DNA of 64,000 bases, taken from contig NZ_LWAH01000016.1 in NCBI RefSeq assembly GCF_001632285.1, positions 248,001 to 312,000 of the forward strand. Reading direction: 5' to 3'. A program made the translations under genes and the position numbers. This stretch comes from Moraxella catarrhalis. Its GTDB lineage: Bacteria > Pseudomonadota > Gammaproteobacteria > Pseudomonadales > Moraxellaceae. This document shows, piece by piece, positions 34,593 to 44,164 of this stretch (its first letter is position 1; each line of letters starts with the position of its first letter). The notes under the pieces were generated by a model that worked only from the letters and a program-made list of their open reading frames with translations, did not search any database and had not been told where the DNA came from.

Positions 34593-36005
34593 ATGAAACT
34601 CATGCCATTGGCTTTTGTGATTGGTGCGGCGGTTGGCTTATCTGCCTGTCAAAGTCTTGACCATACCCAAAACGCTATCTCAACCACAAAAACCCCAAGC
34701 ACCCAAGCAGAACATCACGATATTTATACCCAAACCTTAAAAAATGGTCTAAAGGTCATCATCAAACAAGACAGCCGAGCGCCCATTGTGATGACCCAAG
34801 TTTGGTATGATGTGGGTTCAAGTGATGAGCCTATTGGAAAAGGTGGTATTTCACATTTTTTAGAACACATGATGTTTAAAGATGCCAAAGGTGTCAGTCA
34901 TGACGACTATCAACGCCTCATTAGTCATTTTGGGGGTGAGTTAAATGCCTTTACCAGTGATGAATTTACGGCCTATTATGAAAGCCTGCCTGCCAATCAA
35001 TTTCCATTGGCACTACAAATAGAAGCCAATCGCATGAATAACCTCATCTTGACCGCTGAGGAGGTTGCCACCGAAAAACAGGTAATCAAAGAAGAACGCC
35101 GCCTAACCACAGACGACAAACCCACCGCCAAAGCTCGTGAAGAGTTTTTGGCAATTGCCCTACCAAATTCTCCCAAAGGTCTCCCCATCATTGGTAGCAT
35201 GCCAGAGATTGAAGCAATTACGGTAACAGACTTGCAAAATTGGTATGATCAATGGTACGCACCAAACAATGCAACATTAGTACTGGTTGGCGACATCGAC
35301 CCCAAAACCGCCCTGCCTTGGATCGAAAAATATTTTGGCACTCTAAAACCATCATCATTACCAAAACGCACCCCACTTAGCCAGCCAAGTCATCGTGGCT
35401 ATACGCAGGCCAATAGCTATCAAAATGTTAAAGTACCAAGCTTAATCATGGGGTTTAATGTACCTACTTTAGGTAGTCGTACTATTAAAAATCATACCAA
35501 AGAAGCTCATGCATTATCACTGCTTAGCGATATTGCTGATGGCGGCTTATCAGCGCGTTTTGAGCGTCATCTGATTCGCAAATTACAAATACTAAATAGC
35601 GTTTCTATTCGCTATAATATGCTCTCAAAAAGTGATGATTTATTTACCATTATTGCCACACCTCGTGAGGGTGTCAGCTTGGCAGATGCTGAAGCTGCCA
35701 TATTAGCAGAGCTTAATGCCATCACCAACGATCAAATCACGGATGATGAGCTGGCCCGTAGTCGTGCAGGCTTGTTATCATCTTTGGTGTTTGCCAATGA
35801 TAGTATCGCCAAACAAGCCTCTAATTTAGGTGCTTTGTCTGCGTTGGGGTTGCCTTTAGATACTTTAGATACTCTACCAAAAGCATTGGACAAAGTCAGT
35901 AAATCAGACATCCAAGCTGTGGGTAAAAAATATCTGAACAAAGACAATCTAACCACGGTTTATGTATTGCCCAAAAATACACAATCGCCCTCAGACACTC
36001 ATTAA
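34593..36005 (+). CDS. M16 zinc metallopeptidase, lipoprotein
   Basis: 470 residues. M16 peptidases (pitrilysin/insulysin family) cut peptides. The lipobox GLSAC ends at Cys19, so it is an outer- or inner-membrane lipoprotein facing the periplasm. The inverted zinc motif HFLEH (88-92) and the downstream Glu in VATEKQVIKEERR (around 165) are complete, so it should be active. Two M16 halves are seen (about 40-260 and 260-465). It is followed by the partner gene after 3 bases; active/inactive M16 pairs act as heterodimers. Confidence 0.9.
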   Translation: MKLMPLAFVIGAAVGLSACQSLDHTQNAISTTKTPSTQAEHHDIYTQTLKNGLKVIIKQDSRAPIVMTQVWYDVGSSDEPIGKGGISHFLEHMMFKDAKGVSHDDYQRLISHFGGELNAFTSDEFTAYYESLPANQFPLALQIEANRMNNLILTAEEVATEKQVIKEERRLTTDDKPTAKAREEFLAIALPNSPKGLPIIGSMPEIEAITVTDLQNWYDQWYAPNNATLVLVGDIDPKTALPWIEKYFGTLKPSSLPKRTPLSQPSHRGYTQANSYQNVKVPSLIMGFNVPTLGSRTIKNHTKEAHALSLLSDIADGGLSARFERHLIRKLQILNSVSIRYNMLSKSDDLFTIIATPREGVSLADAEAAILAELNAITNDQITDDELARSRAGLLSSLVFANDSIAKQASNLGALSALGLPLDTLDTLPKALDKVSKSDIQAVGKKYLNKDNLTTVYVLPKNTQSPSDTH

Positions 36006-36020
36006 TCGATGGACACTGAC

Positions 36021-37475
36021 ATGAAACATTTAACAAAACATCGCCTATCAGCTGCCATCATTGGCGTTTTATTATTCATTAGCCCATCAGTGCAAGCAAA
36101 TACGACACACCATCATACGCTAACCAGTAGCGAGCTTAAACTTGCTGATGATAGTATTATTGATAGTATCAATCAATTGGGTGAGCTGACCGTCAATATT
36201 CCAAATACACAATATTTTCAAACCAACAACGGTGTGAGCGTTGCTTTTACGCCATTACATGAGCTGCCTATTGTCGATATCAGCTTGTATTTTAATGCAG
36301 GGTCAGCGTATGACCATCAGGTTGGCAAATCAGGCACGGCTAACATGGTTGCAACCATGCTCACCCAAGGAACTGACAGCCTTTCTGAAGATGAGTTTGT
36401 TGCTGCCAAAGAGCGTCTTGGCATTGATTTTACCAGTACAGCAAATAAGGATAACTTAACTTTATCATTAAGAAGCTTGTCTGATCAATCATTATTAAAT
36501 CAAGCCGCCGATTTAATGGTCGATGCTGTCACTCAACCTGCTTTTGATGATAAGACTCTACAACGCAACAAAAATCAGCTCATCACCAGTTTAAAACAAA
36601 AAAAGCAAAACCCTTATCATGTAGCTTCTGTTGCTTATCATCAAGCCGTATATGAAAATCATCCTTATGCACACGCAACCACAGGCGATGAAGATAGTAT
36701 TGCCAAAATTGATCGTGATGAGCTGCTTAATTTTTGGCATACTTTTATTAATGCAAATAATGCGACACTGGTGATTACAGGTGATATGACCGCCGAGCAA
36801 GCCAAATCACTTGCCAACCATCTGACCGCCAAATTACCGACAGGCAAGTCGTATAAAAATACGCTGGATTTGACAAAACCAGTTAAGGCTCGCCATATCC
36901 ATATTCCTCACAACAGTAGTCAAACCCAAATCATCATCGGTCACCCCACCAGTAAAGTACGCACGGACAAAGCAGGTCGTCAAGAGTTCAGCGATTTTTC
37001 ATTAGGTAATGAAATTTTGGCAGGTGGTGATTTTAATGCCAGATTGATGAAAACCATTCGAGAGCAAAAAGGCTACACTTATGGCATTTATGGCGGTATG
37101 GAACGCCTCAGAGCAGGTGGTAATTATGTGGTTGAATTTTCAACCGATGGCGATAAAGCAGCCGATGCCATTTTAGAGACGCTACACATCATTAATGAGT
37201 CGCTGAATGAAGGCATAACCCAAGAAGAGCTTGAGTTGGTGCGTTTGGGTAATAAAAATGGTTTTGCCAATATTTTTTCAAGCAATGCCAGTATTCATCG
37301 TGTCATTGGTGCTTTATTTGTTGCCGATTATCCAAAAGATCATCTTAACAATACGCTCAATCGCTTGGATAATGCCACGATAAATAGTGTTAATACCGCA
37401 CTGAACTTGCGTATCAAGCCTGATGAATTTATCATCATCACCGTGGGTAAAACTAAGCCAAATTTGGACAAATAA
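36021..37475 (+). CDS. M16 peptidase-like partner lacking the zinc motif
   Basis: 484 residues from ATG 36021 (MKHLTKHRLSAAII); an ATG at 36009 has no ribosome site. A Sec signal peptide (IIGVLLFISPSVQA) is cleaved near residue 26. Domain order is the same as in the upstream protein, but the place of the HXXEH motif reads KSGTANMVATMLTQG, so the zinc ligands are missing. The protein is probably the substrate-binding half of a heterodimer with the lipoprotein. The Arg/Tyr motif in the C-terminal half (REQKGYTYGIYGGMER) is conserved. Confidence 0.87.
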   Translation: MKHLTKHRLSAAIIGVLLFISPSVQANTTHHHTLTSSELKLADDSIIDSINQLGELTVNIPNTQYFQTNNGVSVAFTPLHELPIVDISLYFNAGSAYDHQVGKSGTANMVATMLTQGTDSLSEDEFVAAKERLGIDFTSTANKDNLTLSLRSLSDQSLLNQAADLMVDAVTQPAFDDKTLQRNKNQLITSLKQKKQNPYHVASVAYHQAVYENHPYAHATTGDEDSIAKIDRDELLNFWHTFINANNATLVITGDMTAEQAKSLANHLTAKLPTGKSYKNTLDLTKPVKARHIHIPHNSSQTQIIIGHPTSKVRTDKAGRQEFSDFSLGNEILAGGDFNARLMKTIREQKGYTYGIYGGMERLRAGGNYVVEFSTDGDKAADAILETLHIINESLNEGITQEELELVRLGNKNGFANIFSSNASIHRVIGALFVADYPKDHLNNTLNRLDNATINSVNTALNLRIKPDEFIIITVGKTKPNLDK

Positions 37476-37494
37476 CTAAATAACTCAAATCCTT

Positions 37495-37524
37495 AAAACA
37501 TGCCAAACGATTTTGGCATGTTTT
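37495..37524. terminator. Bidirectional terminator between M16 pair and DUF1275 gene
   Basis: AAAACATGCCAAA and TTTGGCATGTTTT pair perfectly over 13 positions around a 4-base loop, giving T-ended stems on both strands between two convergent genes. Confidence 0.85.
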
Positions 37525-38281
37525 AAGTGGATAGTTTGGAATGATGAGACTTTGAGCGGCGTTTTTTTCGTTGATTTTGGATCAGTTTTAGGCGTACAAG
37601 TCTTAATATTTGAGTATATAATTTGCCCATTTGATGATAAAATAAAGCGGCAATCAAAATGATCGTAATTGGCAAAATCATCGATAAATATCCGATGTAA
37701 CTGTATAAAAGTACAGCTGAAATACTGCCCATAAAAAATCCCCACCACAGCGAGCTATGTAAAATGATTTTACGCAAGCTGACACGCCGACCAACCAACC
37801 AGTTACCTACTGTAGCACCCAAGTCTGAAGTGATACCGGTTAAATGTGTGGTGCGAATGACTGTGCCATGATAAGTTGCAACCATTGAGTTTTGGAGTCC
37901 GCACGCCATGGCAATCATCATTTGACCCAAAAAATGATGTGTCAATAAATACATCCAAAGGCTCAAGCACAGCATCAGCACCTCTAAAAGCATGGCATAG
38001 CCATAATTTTGGTGGATATTGAGTTCACTTGAGCCAATGATAGCACCACTTAATACCGATCCTACCCAAAAAGACCCGATGGATATTAATAATAACTTAA
38101 AATTTAACCAGTCATTGCTAAGCATTGAAACCACAAATAAACTGACATTGCCTGTCACATGTGATGCTGAAATATGGGTGATACCCATTAAGGCAGTTGT
38201 ATTTAAAATACCTGCACAAAATGCCAAAACCACAGCACTCATTAATACCCAAGTTGGAATGACCTCCCCCATGATTTTCAT
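37523..38281 (-). CDS. DUF1275 (YoaK-type) membrane protein
   Basis: 252 residues with AGGTG ahead of the start. It is a multi-span inner-membrane protein with about six hydrophobic segments (about 10-30, 58-78, 93-112, 118-135, 175-200, 205-222). Motifs of the YoaK/DUF1275 family are visible: HVTGNVSLF near 45, GLQNSMVATYHGTVIRTTHL near 135-155 and TGITSDLGATVGNWLVGRR. Transport activity has been suggested for the family but no substrate is known. The C-terminal 20 residues are basic (NQRKKRRSKSHHSK) and would stay in the cytoplasm. Confidence 0.8.
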   Translation of the reverse strand: MKIMGEVIPTWVLMSAVVLAFCAGILNTTALMGITHISASHVTGNVSLFVVSMLSNDWLNFKLLLISIGSFWVGSVLSGAIIGSSELNIHQNYGYAMLLEVLMLCLSLWMYLLTHHFLGQMMIAMACGLQNSMVATYHGTVIRTTHLTGITSDLGATVGNWLVGRRVSLRKIILHSSLWWGFFMGSISAVLLYSYIGYLSMILPITIILIAALFYHQMGKLYTQILRLVRLKLIQNQRKKRRSKSHHSKLST

Positions 38282-38509
38282 TAATCATCACCTGTTGTCT
38301 AAATCAGCCCTTACCGTATGATTATACAATAAACCACCTGAGCTAAACCATACCAAAACACTACTGTTTTTATTAAAGTTATTGGGCTAACTGTTTGGTC
38401 AAACCAGCCTGATAGTTTTAACCAATTCATAAAAAATAATTATCTTAAGCTTAAAAAAATATCATACTTAAAAAATCGGTAATATCACGGAAAATGCATA
38501 AAAATTTAC

Positions 38510-38538
38510 TTGGTTTATATGTTCATATAAGATATAAT
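38510..38538 (+). promoter_or_regulatory. Predicted putA promoter
   Basis: TTGGTT (38510-38515), spacer of 17 bases and TATAAT (38533-38538); start near 38545 leaves a leader of about 70 bases before putA. The rest of the divergent intergenic stretch 38282-38617 is AT-rich with no other gene seen. Confidence 0.55.
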
Positions 38539-38617
38539 TAACGCTTAATTCTGATTTTTATATCATTTATTTTGACAGTTTAACTGGTTCTTATATTTTC
38601 ATTTTGTGAGTTACTTT

Positions 38618-41600
38618 ATGTTTAACTTTACCCACACTCAATCCACCTTACGAGACGCCATTACCAGTGCTTATCGATTAGATGAAGTCACCGCAGTATC
38701 AAATTTATTAGAAACTCTAAACTTCAATAATGATGAAAAATCACACATCAGCGATTTGGCTCGCCGATTAATTACCCAAGTTCGAACCAACCGCAGCAAA
38801 TCCTCGGGCGTTGATGCACTCATGCACGAATTTTCCTTATCCAGCGAAGAAGGTGTGGCGTTGATGTGTTTGGCAGAAGCCTTGCTACGCATTCCTGATA
38901 CGGCCACACGAGACAGATTGATTCAAGATAAACTGTCTGATGGCAATTGGAAAAGCCATATCGGTCATAGCCCATCCATGTTTGTGAATGCTGCTGCTTG
39001 GGGCTTGGTTTTGACAGGCAAACTCACCCAGCCTACCAGCGAAAAAGGGCTAAGCTCGGCATTAACCCGTGTTCTACAAAAAGGTGGCGCACCATTTATT
39101 CGTGCAGGCGTTAACCATGCCATGAAAATCTTGGGTAAACAATTTGTTACTGGTCAGACGATCCAAGAAGCCTTATCTAATGGTAAAGAGCGTGAAAAGC
39201 TTGGATATCGTTTCAGCTTTGATATGCTTGGTGAGGCAGCCATGACCGCTGAAGACGCTGATCGCTATTATCAAGATTATGTTACTGCAATTCATGCGAT
39301 TGGCAAAGATTCTGTTGGTCGAGGCGTTTATGATGGTAATGGTATTTCAGTTAAATTGTCTGCCATTCACCCACGCTATTTTCGTGCACAACACGCACGC
39401 GTGATGAATGAGCTGTTGCCACGCCTAAAAGCCTTGTTTGTACTTGCCAAAGAATACAATATCGGTCTAAATATTGACGCTGAAGAGGCTAACCGTCTTG
39501 AGTTGTCATTAGACTTGATGGAAAAATTGGTTTCTGATCCTGATTTAGCGGGATTTAATGGTATTGGTTTTGTGGTACAAGCATATCAAAAACGCTGCCC
39601 TTATGTGATTGATTATTTGATTGATTTGGCTCGTCGCAATCATCAAAAACTGATGATTCGCTTGGTTAAAGGTGCTTATTGGGATAGCGAAATCAAATGG
39701 GCCCAAGTTGATGGCTTGGATGGTTACCCTGTATATACCCGTAAGGTACATACCGATGTATCTTATTTAGCCTGTGCTAAAAAATTATTGGCTGCTCAAG
39801 ATGTGATCTATCCACAATTTGCCACGCATAATGCCCAAAGTTTAGCAACCATCTATGAGATGGGTAAAGATAAAGAATTTGAATTTCAATGCTTGCACGG
39901 TATGGGCGAAACACTGTATGACCAAGTTGTTGGTGATAATAATTTGGGTCGTCGAGTGCGTATTTATGCGCCTGTTGGTACTCATAAAACGCTACTGGCT
40001 TATTTGGTACGCCGCTTGCTAGAAAATGGGGCAAACTCCTCTTTTGTTAATCGCATTGTTGATGAGCAAGTCAGTATTGATGAATTGGTTGAATCGCCCA
40101 TTGATATTGTCAAAGCCAATGGCATCTCTCAAAATCCACTCACGCCACCACCTCGCCATATTTATGGTGATCGCAAAAACTCGCTTGGATTGGATTTAAC
40201 CAATGAACACACACTTGGCAGATTAGAAGACTTAATGCAACCTGCCAGTCAGATTGATTTTAATGTCTCTTCATTAACGGCAGTAGATGTCAGCCATCAG
40301 CCTGCTCATACTGTCTTAAATCCAAGTGATCATCGAGATGTTGTTGGTCAAGTTTCTTTTATTGATCCAAACAGCGTACCAGATGTTATCACCACAGCTT
40401 TAAACGCCCAAACAAATTGGCAGACTGTCTCTGCTGCCGAACGAGCTGCCATTTTACGCCGTTTTGCAGATTTGATGGAAGACTCTGCTCATATGGCACT
40501 ATTGATGATGGTTGCCGTCCGTGAAGCAGGCAAAACCTTATTAAATGCCATTGCTGAGGTTCGTGAAGCGGTTGATTTTTGTCGTTATTATGCTGATGAA
40601 GCAGAATCGCTTAATCTGTCTAGCCCTGTTGGTACGGTCGTTGCGATTAGCCCATGGAACTTCCCCCTAGCTATTTTTGTCGGTGAGGTTGTCTCGGCAT
40701 TGGTAACAGGTAATACTGTTGTTGCCAAACCTGCCGAACAAACCAGTTTAATCGCACATTTGGCAGTATCTTGGCTACATGAGTCTGGTGTGCCAAAAGA
40801 TGCTTTACAGCTTGTCTTAGGTGCAGGCGATGTTGGAGCAGCTTTAACATCAGATGAACGCATCAACGGTGTTATTTTCACTGGCTCAACAGAAGTTGCC
40901 AAACATATCAATAAACTACTTGCTGCTCGTGATGATAATCCAGTACTCATCGCCGAAACAGGTGGGATGAATGCAATGATTGTTGATAGTACCGCTCTAC
41001 CCGAACAAGTTTGTGCCGATGTACTGGCATCAGCATTTGATTCAGCAGGTCAGCGGTGCTCTGCTTTGAGAATTTTATGTGTCCAAGAAGACATTGCTGA
41101 TCATGTGGTTGCAATGATTAAAGGGGCAATGGATGAGCTGATTGTTGATAATCCTGCCGCCCTTTCAACAGATGTTGGACCTGTGATTGATGAAGAAGCA
41201 CAAAAAAATCTACTTGAACATATCAACGCACTCAAACAAATTGCACCTTATCATGAAGTTGCCATCGCATCAGATGCACCATCAACCTTTGTTGCACCGA
41301 TTTTGTTTGAACTCAAAGATCTATCACAGCTTAAAAAGGAAGTTTTTGGCCCTGTCTTGCATGTTGTACGATTTGCTGCCCATGAGCTGAATGATTTGAT
41401 AGACAGTATCAATAAAAAAGGATACGCCCTAACCCACGGTATCCATAGTCGCATTGATGGTACGATTGATCAAATTACTGACCGTATCCAAGCAGGCAAT
41501 GTTTATATTAACCGTAATATTGTTGGTGCAGTCGTTGGCGTTCAACCTTTTGGTGGACATGGTATGAGTGGTACAGGTCCTAAGGCAGGCGGTCCTTTTT

Positions 41601-42202
41601 ATCTTCAGCGTCTAAGTCATCTGACAAACTGGCAAAAACCAACGGTTGATACGCCAGCGAGTATTGATCATACAGCACTAAGCAAAGTACAGCGGTTAGC
41701 GCACAAGCTTTTGACATCTGATAATGAGAAGGCAAATTTTGATGCTGTCGCACAACAAGCCATCAACTCATCTTTAAATCAAGCTTCGGTCATCCTACCA
41801 GGTCCAACAGGAGAGACCAACACCCTAAGTTGGCATGCACCAAAACAAGTTGCTTTGTATGGTGGATCACAATCCCAAGCACTAGACGCCTTGGCAATCT
41901 TGGCAGCCAATGGTATCATCACTCAGGTTCGCCCATCTCATGTACTGGCAGAGCATGCCAATGAGTTAATTGGCGTCCTAAAAGTTGTTGAAGAACCTGC
42001 GGTGAATGCTAATGATATCATCATTGCATTATCAACAATGCCTGCTGATGAACAAGTTAGTATTGCCAAACTAGATGGTTCAATTCGCCGTATCATTGAT
42101 GCCACCAATGGGCTTGATATTGCAAGACTGTATCATGAGGTCAGCCAAAGCTATAATACAACCGCTGCAGGGGGCAATGCCAGCTTAATGGCTTCGGCGT
42201 AA
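38618..42202 (+). CDS. putA: Bifunctional proline dehydrogenase / P5C dehydrogenase
   Basis: 1194 residues from ATG 38618 (MFNFTHTQ). PutA oxidises proline to glutamate at the membrane, feeding electrons to quinone. The proline dehydrogenase barrel spans about 80-500 (GVYDGNGISVKLSAIHPRYF, LMIRLVKGAYWDSEIK). The aldehyde dehydrogenase domain spans about 590-1030, with VGTVVAISPWNFPLAIFVG, TGSTEVAKHI, ETGGMNAMIVDSTA and the catalytic Cys in FDSAGQRCSALRI. A C-terminal domain of about 150 residues follows. The N-terminus has no ribbon-helix-helix domain, so this PutA cannot repress its own gene. A bidirectional terminator follows. Confidence 0.96.
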   Translation: MFNFTHTQSTLRDAITSAYRLDEVTAVSNLLETLNFNNDEKSHISDLARRLITQVRTNRSKSSGVDALMHEFSLSSEEGVALMCLAEALLRIPDTATRDRLIQDKLSDGNWKSHIGHSPSMFVNAAAWGLVLTGKLTQPTSEKGLSSALTRVLQKGGAPFIRAGVNHAMKILGKQFVTGQTIQEALSNGKEREKLGYRFSFDMLGEAAMTAEDADRYYQDYVTAIHAIGKDSVGRGVYDGNGISVKLSAIHPRYFRAQHARVMNELLPRLKALFVLAKEYNIGLNIDAEEANRLELSLDLMEKLVSDPDLAGFNGIGFVVQAYQKRCPYVIDYLIDLARRNHQKLMIRLVKGAYWDSEIKWAQVDGLDGYPVYTRKVHTDVSYLACAKKLLAAQDVIYPQFATHNAQSLATIYEMGKDKEFEFQCLHGMGETLYDQVVGDNNLGRRVRIYAPVGTHKTLLAYLVRRLLENGANSSFVNRIVDEQVSIDELVESPIDIVKANGISQNPLTPPPRHIYGDRKNSLGLDLTNEHTLGRLEDLMQPASQIDFNVSSLTAVDVSHQPAHTVLNPSDHRDVVGQVSFIDPNSVPDVITTALNAQTNWQTVSAAERAAILRRFADLMEDSAHMALLMMVAVREAGKTLLNAIAEVREAVDFCRYYADEAESLNLSSPVGTVVAISPWNFPLAIFVGEVVSALVTGNTVVAKPAEQTSLIAHLAVSWLHESGVPKDALQLVLGAGDVGAALTSDERINGVIFTGSTEVAKHINKLLAARDDNPVLIAETGGMNAMIVDSTALPEQVCADVLASAFDSAGQRCSALRILCVQEDIADHVVAMIKGAMDELIVDNPAALSTDVGPVIDEEAQKNLLEHINALKQIAPYHEVAIASDAPSTFVAPILFELKDLSQLKKEVFGPVLHVVRFAAHELNDLIDSINKKGYALTHGIHSRIDGTIDQITDRIQAGNVYINRNIVGAVVGVQPFGGHGMSGTGPKAGGPFYLQRLSHLTNWQKPTVDTPASIDHTALSKVQRLAHKLLTSDNEKANFDAVAQQAINSSLNQASVILPGPTGETNTLSWHAPKQVALYGGSQSQALDALAILAANGIITQVRPSHVLAEHANELIGVLKVVEEPAVNANDIIIALSTMPADEQVSIAKLDGSIRRIIDATNGLDIARLYHEVSQSYNTTAAGGNASLMASA

Positions 42203-42215
42203 GCCCTTAAACCGC

Positions 42216-42248
42216 AATAAAACCGCTCTATCTTGGAGCGGTTTTATT
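42216..42248. terminator. Bidirectional terminator between putA and lptB
   Basis: AATAAAACCGCTC and GAGCGGTTTTATT pair perfectly over 13 positions around a 7-base loop, between two convergent genes. Confidence 0.88.
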
Positions 42249-42282
42249 GTAATAAAGCAGAATTATTTTATTTTATAAATAC

Positions 42283-43011
42283 TTAAGCAACGAAATCTTG
42301 GCCAAGATAGACCTTACGAACTAACTTATTAAATAAAATTTCATCTTTATTACCTTGGGCGATAACTTTCCCTTCAGAAACGATATAAGCTTTTTGGCAA
42401 ATTGACAGTGTTTCACGAACATTATGATCGGTAATTAGTACACCAATCCCACGCTCACGCAAAGTTTCGATGACCTGCATGATATCGCTCACAGAAATTG
42501 GATCAACGCCTGCAAATGGTTCATCCAATAAGATGAATTTGGGATTTGATGCCAAACAGCGTGCAATCTCGCACCTTCTGCGTTCACCGCCTGATACACT
42601 CATGCCCAACGAATGGCGGACATGCTCTAAATGAAAATCAGCCATCAGCTTTTCAAGCTGCTGACGCTGCTCTGTTTGTGTTAAATCCTTGCGTGTCTGT
42701 AAGATTGCCATGATATTTTGTTCGACGGTCAGCTTACGAAAGATAGAAGCTTCTTGGGGCAGATAACCGATACCTTTGGCAGCACGCTCATGCATGGCAT
42801 TTTTTGAAATATCTTGGTTACCTAAAATTACCTGACCTTTATCCATAGGCACAAGACCGATCACCATATAAAAACTTGTGGTTTTGCCTGCACCATTAGG
42901 ACCTAAGATACCGACCACTTGACCTTGCTCAATCTCAAAAGAGACATCCTCGACCACCCATCTTTGACCATAACGCTTACCCAAGTGACGCATCGATAAT
43001 ACTGTTGTCAT
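42283..43011 (-). CDS. lptB: LPS export ABC transporter ATP-binding protein
   Basis: 242 residues. LptB hydrolyses ATP on the cytoplasmic side of LptB2FG to drive lipooligosaccharide to the outer membrane. Walker A is [19 protein letters not shown] near residue 35-53; the Q-loop [13 protein letters not shown] near 85; the signature [20 protein letters not shown] near 135-155; Walker [20 protein letters not shown]; and the switch His in [16 protein letters not shown] lies ahead of the ATG. It ends the kdsD-kdsC-lptC-lptA-lptB operon; lptF/G are elsewhere. Confidence 0.95.
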   Translation of the reverse strand: MTTVLSMRHLGKRYGQRWVVEDVSFEIEQGQVVGILGPNGAGKTTSFYMVIGLVPMDKGQVILGNQDISKNAMHERAAKGIGYLPQEASIFRKLTVEQNIMAILQTRKDLTQTEQRQQLEKLMADFHLEHVRHSLGMSVSGGERRRCEIARCLASNPKFILLDEPFAGVDPISVSDIMQVIETLRERGIGVLITDHNVRETLSICQKAYIVSEGKVIAQGNKDEILFNKLVRKVYLGQDFVA

Positions 43012-43020
43012 ATTCAGGCC

Positions 43021-43548
43021 TTAGCGTAACCCACTGCGAGAATTTGAGTCGCTTGGTGGAAAGACCAATTCTACACGCTGACCACCACCAGCATTGGCTT
43101 CAACATCACCAACAGACAAGCTATAACGGATCGTATTACCAGAAAAACTTGATCCAGCTTGAGTGAGTTTAGCATTGCCTGTCAGCGTCACAATCCCGCT
43201 GACAGCATTATAATCAATGCGATTTGCCTGACCTTTTGCCAATCCCTTTTCTTGGGTTACGACTTGTTGTATGGTGGCAGGCTGCCCTGTTGCAACCGCT
43301 GATTTAATGCTGCGATTATTGGTATCAAGATTCACGGTCAAATTATCGGCAGCAATCTTTAATGTGCCTTGCTCAATCGTCACTTTACCTGAATAAGTGG
43401 TTACGCCAGTGCGTTCGCTATAAGTCGCACGATCGGCCAATAGTCGGATCGGCTGATTGGTATCAGAAGGCAATGCTGAAGCAATCATTGGTATACTGAC
43501 TATGCACGATAAAAATAGGTATTTTGTAATTACAAAATCAGCTTTCAT
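43021..43548 (-). CDS. lptA: LPS transport periplasmic protein
   Basis: 175 residues with a signal peptide (YLFLSCIVSIPMIASA, cleaved near residue 25). LptA forms the bridge carrying lipooligosaccharide across the periplasm. The OstA-type beta-jellyroll runs from about 30 to 155 (LADRATYSERTGVTTYSGKV, GTLKIAADNLTVNL, GNAKLTQAGSSFSGNTIRYS). The end is Gly/Gln/Arg rich and Ser-rich (SDSNSRSGLR). It starts 31 bases after lptC and 9 bases before lptB. Confidence 0.92.
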   Translation of the reverse strand: MKADFVITKYLFLSCIVSIPMIASALPSDTNQPIRLLADRATYSERTGVTTYSGKVTIEQGTLKIAADNLTVNLDTNNRSIKSAVATGQPATIQQVVTQEKGLAKGQANRIDYNAVSGIVTLTGNAKLTQAGSSFSGNTIRYSLSVGDVEANAGGGQRVELVFPPSDSNSRSGLR

Positions 43549-43579
43549 ATAAAACCTTGAAAAAACTTAAAAAATTTAA

Positions 43580-44155
43580 TTAAAATAAAGTTTGATTTTG
43601 ACGCTTTGGTGCATCAAAAAGCACTTCAATGTGATCAAACTCATATTCACCAGTTTGTAGATTCGCCCGAAAACCCTGAGCTTTAAAGCGATCTATGCCC
43701 TGTTGTACTGTCAGAGGGTCTCGGCTGGATATAGTACGATTTTTGGTATTGCCAATAATATTCAAGCCCTCAATAATCATTTCAGGCTTAGCAGCAGTGG
43801 CTGCACGCACCAACCGAAATCCTTGAGATAGTCGCAAATCGCCACTGTTTTGTTCAAGTGTCGCACGGTCGGCAGTCAGCGTATAGGTTTCGCCCTGAGG
43901 AGGTTGCCAGTGAATGGTTGCACCCAACATTTCATCTTGACCATTGGCGTTTTGAATCAATGAATCTGCGGTCAGTGTGTATTCTGTTGCACCAGTTTTA
44001 GGATCGGTTTGAATGGCTTTGATTTGGGTAACTTCAGAATCCACAGTCGGCACTTCAGGCAAGGCAGGTTTCACCTCGATATCTTCTTGATAAAAAAACC
44101 ACACTGCCACCGCTAATGCTATGACACCCAACACACTTAACATACGAAAGTTCAT
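43580..44155 (-). CDS. lptC: LPS export system protein LptC
   Basis: 191 residues. One N-terminal membrane helix (MLSVLGVIALAVAVWFFYQE) anchors the periplasmic jellyroll domain, which takes substrate from LptB2FG and passes it to LptA. The domain shows typical strands: GATEYTLTADSLIQNANGQD, ETYTLTADRATLEQNSGDLR, and the C-terminal YEFDHIEVLFD. It starts 9 bases after the kdsC stop and is co-translated with it. Confidence 0.9.
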   Translation of the reverse strand: MNFRMLSVLGVIALAVAVWFFYQEDIEVKPALPEVPTVDSEVTQIKAIQTDPKTGATEYTLTADSLIQNANGQDEMLGATIHWQPPQGETYTLTADRATLEQNSGDLRLSQGFRLVRAATAAKPEMIIEGLNIIGNTKNRTISSRDPLTVQQGIDRFKAQGFRANLQTGEYEFDHIEVLFDAPKRQNQTLF

Positions 44156-44164
44156 TTGGGTCGC

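Noticed and set aside
40588..40950. Minus-strand 120-codon frame inside putA
   Set aside because: Antisense of the aldehyde dehydrogenase domain.
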